Source of the DNA: Lentibacillus cibarius
GTDB lineage: Bacteria > Bacillota > Bacilli > Bacillales > Amphibacillaceae
Assembly (NCBI RefSeq): GCF_005887555.1
Contig: NZ_VCIA01000001.1
Location: forward strand, 434,001 to 498,000
Direction: 5' to 3'
Length of the DNA stretch: 64,000 bases
The first letter of the stretch is position 1; each line of letters opens with the position of its first letter. The notes under the pieces were generated by a model. It searched no databases, was not told the origin of the DNA, and saw only the letters and a program-made list of their open reading frames with translations. Below, in pieces: positions 60,446-64,000 of the stretch. The translations under genes were made by a program, and so were the position numbers.

Positions 60446-62208
60446 TACTTACTCCCTTCGCTTTTTGTCGTGTAATCACGTTTACGTGGTTCGATAAACG
60501 AAATATCTACATCCTCATACGTAATAACCGGTTCATTATTCTTTTCGTCATATTCTGCAATGGTTGTTTTCAAGAAGTTCTCGTCGTCACGCTCTGGGAA
60601 CTCCGGTTTATAGTGTGCACCCCGAGTTTCATCGCGTTTCAGAGCACCATTAGTAATAACCCGTGCAAGCTGCAGCATGCTCTCCAGTTGACGTGTGAAC
60701 ATTACACCTTGGTTATTCCATCTGGATGTGTCATTGATATTAATATTTTCCCAGCGTTCCATCAGCTCTTTAATCTTCTTATCAGTTTCACGCAGCTTAT
60801 CATTATGACGGACAACGGTTACATTATCAGTCATCCATTCCCCTAGCTCTTTGTGAATCTGATACGCGTTTTCAGTGCCATCCATTTTCATCAGCTTTTC
60901 AAATTTTTCCTGTTCTTCTTTTTCCCGGTCCTCAAACAGTTTGGCTGGTAAATCATCCACATGCTTATCCAATCCGTCGATATACTCAATGGCACTTGGT
61001 CCGGCAACTGAACCGCCATAAATCGATGAAAGCAAGGAGTTAGCACCGAGTCGGTTTGCTCCGTGCTGTGTATAGTCGCATTCGCCGGCAGCAAAAATAC
61101 CCGGAATATTGGTCATTTGATTATCATCAACCCATAATCCGCCCATCGAATAGTGGACAGCAGGAAATATTTTCATTGGTACTTTACGAGGATCATCACC
61201 CACGAACTTTTCGTAAATCTCCATAATACCGCCAAGCTTCACATCAAGCTCTTTTGGATCTTTATGCGACAAATCAAGGTAAACCATATTCTCGCCGTTA
61301 ATACCAAGTTTCTGGTTTACACAAACATCAAAGATTTCTCGTGTTGCTACATCACGTGGTACCAAGTTACCATATGCTGGATACTTCTCCTCAAGGAAAT
61401 ACCAAGGTTCACCGTCTTTATATGTCCAAACACGACCGCCTTCTCCTCGTGCGGACTCACTCATCAGACGCAGTTTATCATCACCAGGTATGGCGGTTGG
61501 ATGAATTTGAATAAATTCGCCATTGGCATACTTGGCTCCTTGTCTGTATAAAATGCTTGCTGCGGAACCTGTATTAATCATCGAGTTTGTTGATTTCCCG
61601 AATATGATTCCCGGTCCACCCGATGCCATAATGACGGCGTCTGACGGAAATGATTTGATTTCATGGGAGCGGATGTTTTGAGCAACAATCCCTTTACCCA
61701 CATTGTCCTCATCAATAATAGCGCCAACAAATTCCCAGTTTTCATATTTGTTGACGTAACCTTCCACTTCATAGCGGCGCACTTGTTCATCTAGAGCATA
61801 TAACATCTGCTGGCCAGTTGTTGCACCGGCGTATGCTGTTCGGTGATGCTGCGTTCCTCCAAATCGGCGGAAATCAAGCAATCCTTCAGGTGTTCGGTTA
61901 AACATAACACCCATACGATCCAACATGTGAATGATTTTTGGTGCTGCGTCACACATCCCCTTTACTTGCGTTTGGTTAGCAAGAAAGTCTCCGCCGTAAA
62001 TAGTATCGTCAAAATGAATCCATGGTGAATCTCCTTCACCTTTGGTATCGACTGCACCATTAATACCGCCCTGGGCACAGACAGAGTGAGATCGTTTTAC
62101 CGGCACAATCGAAAACAGATCAACTTCAACGCCTGCTTCCGCTGCTTTTATTGTTGCCATTAATCCGGCTAATCCGCCGCCGACAACGATGACTTTTCGA
62201 TTACTCAT
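60445..62208 (-). CDS. sdhA: Succinate dehydrogenase flavoprotein subunit
   Basis: Oxidises succinate to fumarate. 587 residues; FAD-binding VVGGGLAGLMATIKAAE (8-24), the HSVCAQGGINGA segment around the flavin-linking His, and the active-site region AARGEGGRVW-like SARGEGGRVWTYKDG. 27 bases after sdhC. The SdhA of B. subtilis has 586 residues. Confidence 0.98.
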   Translation of the reverse strand: MSNRKVIVVGGGLAGLMATIKAAEAGVEVDLFSIVPVKRSHSVCAQGGINGAVDTKGEGDSPWIHFDDTIYGGDFLANQTQVKGMCDAAPKIIHMLDRMGVMFNRTPEGLLDFRRFGGTQHHRTAYAGATTGQQMLYALDEQVRRYEVEGYVNKYENWEFVGAIIDEDNVGKGIVAQNIRSHEIKSFPSDAVIMASGGPGIIFGKSTNSMINTGSAASILYRQGAKYANGEFIQIHPTAIPGDDKLRLMSESARGEGGRVWTYKDGEPWYFLEEKYPAYGNLVPRDVATREIFDVCVNQKLGINGENMVYLDLSHKDPKELDVKLGGIMEIYEKFVGDDPRKVPMKIFPAVHYSMGGLWVDDNQMTNIPGIFAAGECDYTQHGANRLGANSLLSSIYGGSVAGPSAIEYIDGLDKHVDDLPAKLFEDREKEEQEKFEKLMKMDGTENAYQIHKELGEWMTDNVTVVRHNDKLRETDKKIKELMERWENININDTSRWNNQGVMFTRQLESMLQLARVITNGALKRDETRGAHYKPEFPERDDENFLKTTIAEYDEKNNEPVITYEDVDISFIEPRKRDYTTKSEGSK

Positions 62209-62235
62209 ATGGAATACTCACTCCCTAATTCAGTA

Positions 62236-62856
62236 TTAAACTCCGTAAGCAAATTGAATCAATGCTCGCACACCTATATAGCTGAGAGCCAAGAATACTA
62301 TCAGTGTGGCGTATGTAGCAACTTTTTGGGATTTCGGTGATTGCGTAATGCCCCATGATACCATAAAGCTCCATAATCCGTTGGCAAAATGGAACGTTGT
62401 TGAAATAAGACCAGCAATATAAAACCAGAACATAAATGGATTGGATAGAATATTCTCCATTAGATTGTAATTCAGTTCTTCGGTTCCCATGCCAATCTGC
62501 ACACGCGTCTCCCAAACATGCCATGCAATAAATACAAAGGTAATAATACCGGTTATCCGCTGCAATAGAAACATCCAGTTACGGAAATAACCGTATCTTC
62601 TTGTATTGTTTTTTGTAACAAATACAATGTATACCCCTAATATTGCATGAAATAAAATTGGCAAGAAAATAATTACGATTTCCAGTGCTAGTCTAAACGG
62701 CAAATCATGCATAAATCCTGCCGCTTTGTTGAAACTTTCCTCACCATAAACAGCAAAGTGGTTAACAACCAAGTGCTGAGTCAGAAATACACCGATTGGA
62801 ATTACCCCTAACAGTGAATGGAGCCTGCGATAAAAAAACTCACGGTGTTCTGTCAT
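62236..62856 (-). CDS. sdhC: Succinate dehydrogenase cytochrome b558 subunit
   Basis: Membrane anchor with two haems that gives electrons to menaquinone. 206 residues, five membrane helices. Histidines at 13, 28, 70 and 113 fall at the same numbers as in B. subtilis SdhC (where 28, 70, 113 and 155 bind haem), and FHFANGLW holds the last. First gene of sdhCAB. Confidence 0.96.
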   Translation of the reverse strand: MTEHREFFYRRLHSLLGVIPIGVFLTQHLVVNHFAVYGEESFNKAAGFMHDLPFRLALEIVIIFLPILFHAILGVYIVFVTKNNTRRYGYFRNWMFLLQRITGIITFVFIAWHVWETRVQIGMGTEELNYNLMENILSNPFMFWFYIAGLISTTFHFANGLWSFMVSWGITQSPKSQKVATYATLIVFLALSYIGVRALIQFAYGV

Positions 62857-62964
62857 TCGTTACCCCCCTCAGTCAAGAAATGTTAGTTTTGTAAAAAGTA
62901 CATATTCGACAATAGACTTTCCATTTAGTTATTGCCCGTAAAATGTACAATTTATGACATATTT

Positions 62965-62993
62965 ATTGTACTTCTATCCCTGAAAACCGTCAA
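62965..62993 (-). promoter_or_regulatory. Sigma-A promoter of sdhCAB
   Basis: Minus-strand TTGACG (62988-62993) and TACAAT (62965-62970), 17-base spacer. It leaves a leader of about 100 bases, long enough for control by a small RNA, as known for sdh in B. subtilis. Confidence 0.7.
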
Positions 62994-63143
62994 GAAAAGG
63001 GTTTAATAATTATTCACTCTTTTTTATTCCTACATCCACTTGCAAGCTAGTGTGTTTCCATAGATAATGATAGAAGCATACATAATAGGTATGACCATCG
63101 ATAATCGTTTGATTATGGACACAGCAGAAAGGAATGACCACCC

Positions 63144-63584
63144 ATGTCAACAGAACACGAAAACACTTTACCCCTCACACTACTTGAGGAGCTGCGTACT
63201 GAGGGTGCCGGCTATGACATCATTCGTTATATCGGTCTGCCCGAAGTATTTGGTAATCAAAGCAATACCTTGCTATATTTCATGGGCAAAAATATTGCCA
63301 GGAAGCTGCAAATACAGTCTATTTCCGATATCAAATATGCATTTAAACAGTTAGGTTGGGGATACCTGGACCTTGTAAAAGAAAAAAAGAATGAACTCAC
63401 CTTTCAGCTTATGGCAGATGCTGTTGTCTATCGCTTGAACGCCCCAATTGAAACGGAATTTCGTCTGGAAGCAGGCTTTCTAAGTGAGTCTGTCAGCCTT
63501 GTTAAGCAAAGGCCGTGTGAATGTAAAGAAAAAATACAAAATAAAATTCATCAAATAGAGTTTTCAGCCATATTCACTGATTGA
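63144..63584 (+). CDS. DUF2507 family protein YslB
   Basis: A 146-residue soluble protein of the YslB/DUF2507 family (heme-NO-binding-like fold by family description), with conserved YFMGKNIARKL and a Cys pair in RPCECKEK near residue 129. Role unknown. It lies divergent from sdhC, as yslB does in B. subtilis. AAAGGAA precedes the ATG. Confidence 0.88.
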   Translation: MSTEHENTLPLTLLEELRTEGAGYDIIRYIGLPEVFGNQSNTLLYFMGKNIARKLQIQSISDIKYAFKQLGWGYLDLVKEKKNELTFQLMADAVVYRLNAPIETEFRLEAGFLSESVSLVKQRPCECKEKIQNKIHQIEFSAIFTD

Positions 63585-63594
63585 AGTGAATATG
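63569..63594 (+). other. Hairpin over the yslB stop codon
   Basis: Perfect 10-bp stem CATATTCACT (63569-63578) with 63585-63594; the TGA (63582-63584) lies in the loop. No T-run follows, so it may protect the 3' end or end transcription weakly. Confidence 0.5.
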
Positions 63595-63683
63595 CCATCC
63601 GGCAGAACAGCTCGTAGAATGGTAAATGCCAACCCCGCTGAAAACATTCATGCAAATAACAGACTGCCGGAACCATGAACACA

Positions 63684-64000
63684 TCACGTCGTTCCCTTCT
63701 CTTTTAAATGTGAGAGAATGCTTTCAGCCACATTTCGAGGGACGCCTAATTTTATAATATCATCCACCTCGGCATTACGAATTTCATTTACCGATTTAAA
63801 ATGGTGCAATAGGATTTGTTTCCTTTTCTCACCGACACCCGGAATTTTGTCCAATTCAGAGCGGAACAAATTTTTCCCTCGCAATTGTCTATGAAAAGAA
63901 ATGGCAAAGCGGTGCACTTCATCTTGAATACGCTGTACAAGGTGAAATTCTTGTGACTTTCGCGGTAAATCAATGGGTGTTGGTGGAGTACCATATAACA
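63684..64000 (-). CDS. uvrC: Excinuclease ABC subunit C, C-terminal part
   Basis: Nuclease subunit of nucleotide excision repair. Only the last 105 residues are in the window; the frame runs off the right edge. Visible are the [20 protein letters not shown] segment, [15 protein letters not shown], and the tandem helix-hairpin-helix DNA-binding domain ending [12 protein letters not shown]. The stop is at 63684. sdh-yslB-uvrC is the B. subtilis order. Confidence 0.95.
   Translation of the reverse strand, partial: LYGTPPTPIDLPRKSQEFHLVQRIQDEVHRFAISFHRQLRGKNLFRSELDKIPGVGEKRKQILLHHFKSVNEIRNAEVDDIIKLGVPRNVAESILSHLKEKGTT

Overview
The window is about 64 kb of chromosome from a low-GC, endospore-forming Firmicute of the family Bacillaceae. 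Gene content and order follow the Bacillus subtilis backbone from apt-recJ through secDF, spoVB, tgt-queA-ruvBA, obg-spo0B, rplU-rpmA, spoIVFAB, minCD-mreBCD, folC, valS, hem, lon, clpX, tig, rph, racE, gerE and sdhCAB to uvrC. The proteins look closest to the Virgibacillus/Oceanobacillus group, but that is inference from memory; no search was run. I saw no insertion sequence, prophage or CRISPR array, so this is core rather than accessory DNA.

Layout. 1-7.7 kb: apt, recJ, a LapA-like protein, secDF and comN (minus strand), then spoVB (plus). 8-15.9 kb: an ArsB/NhaD-type transporter, a TIGR04086 membrane protein, then the minus-strand run of a YhcN-type lipoprotein gene, yebC, ruvA, ruvB, a DUF2905 gene, queA, tgt (frameshifted) and yajC. 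16-24.9 kb: safA, nadE, pheA, obg, spo0B, rplU-prp-rpmA, spoIVFA-spoIVFB and minD (frameshifted). 24.9-31.6 kb: minC, mreD, mreC, mreB, radC, spoIIB, folC. 31.7-33.5 kb: a plus-strand cassette of two tandem, paralogous RimK-like ATP-grasp ligases of unknown substrate. 33.5-39.2 kb: valS with a T-box leader, an unknown 62-residue membrane protein, ysxE and spoVID. 39.4-45.7 kb: the complete hemAXCDBL operon for uroporphyrinogen precursors. 45.9-53.9 kb: a membrane protein, engB, lonA, clpX, tig and a TPR protein. 54-64 kb: tRNA-Arg and tRNA-Gly, yfcE, rdgB, rph, gerM (frameshifted), racE, a MarR regulator, gerE, sdhCAB, yslB and the 3' end of uvrC.

Themes. Sporulation dominates: coat morphogenesis (SafA, SpoVID, YsxE), SpoIVFA/FB control of pro-sigmaK, the Spo0B phosphorelay, SpoVB, SpoIIB, GerM, and GerE behind an exact sigma-K promoter. 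Protein secretion (SecDF, YajC), ribosome assembly (Obg, EngB, L27 with its Prp protease), protein quality control (Lon, ClpX, trigger factor), cell shape and division (MreBCD, MinCD) and haem/succinate respiration (Hem, Sdh) fill the rest.

The most interesting unexplained content is the ATP-grasp pair at 31690-33459, the small membrane gene at 36622 whose -10 element fits both sigma-E and sigma-K, and a two-copy hairpin repeat (7836-7896 and 18192-18251). Three conserved genes (tgt, minD, gerM) each lack one base, two of them at homopolymer runs, which points to sequence error more than to gene decay.
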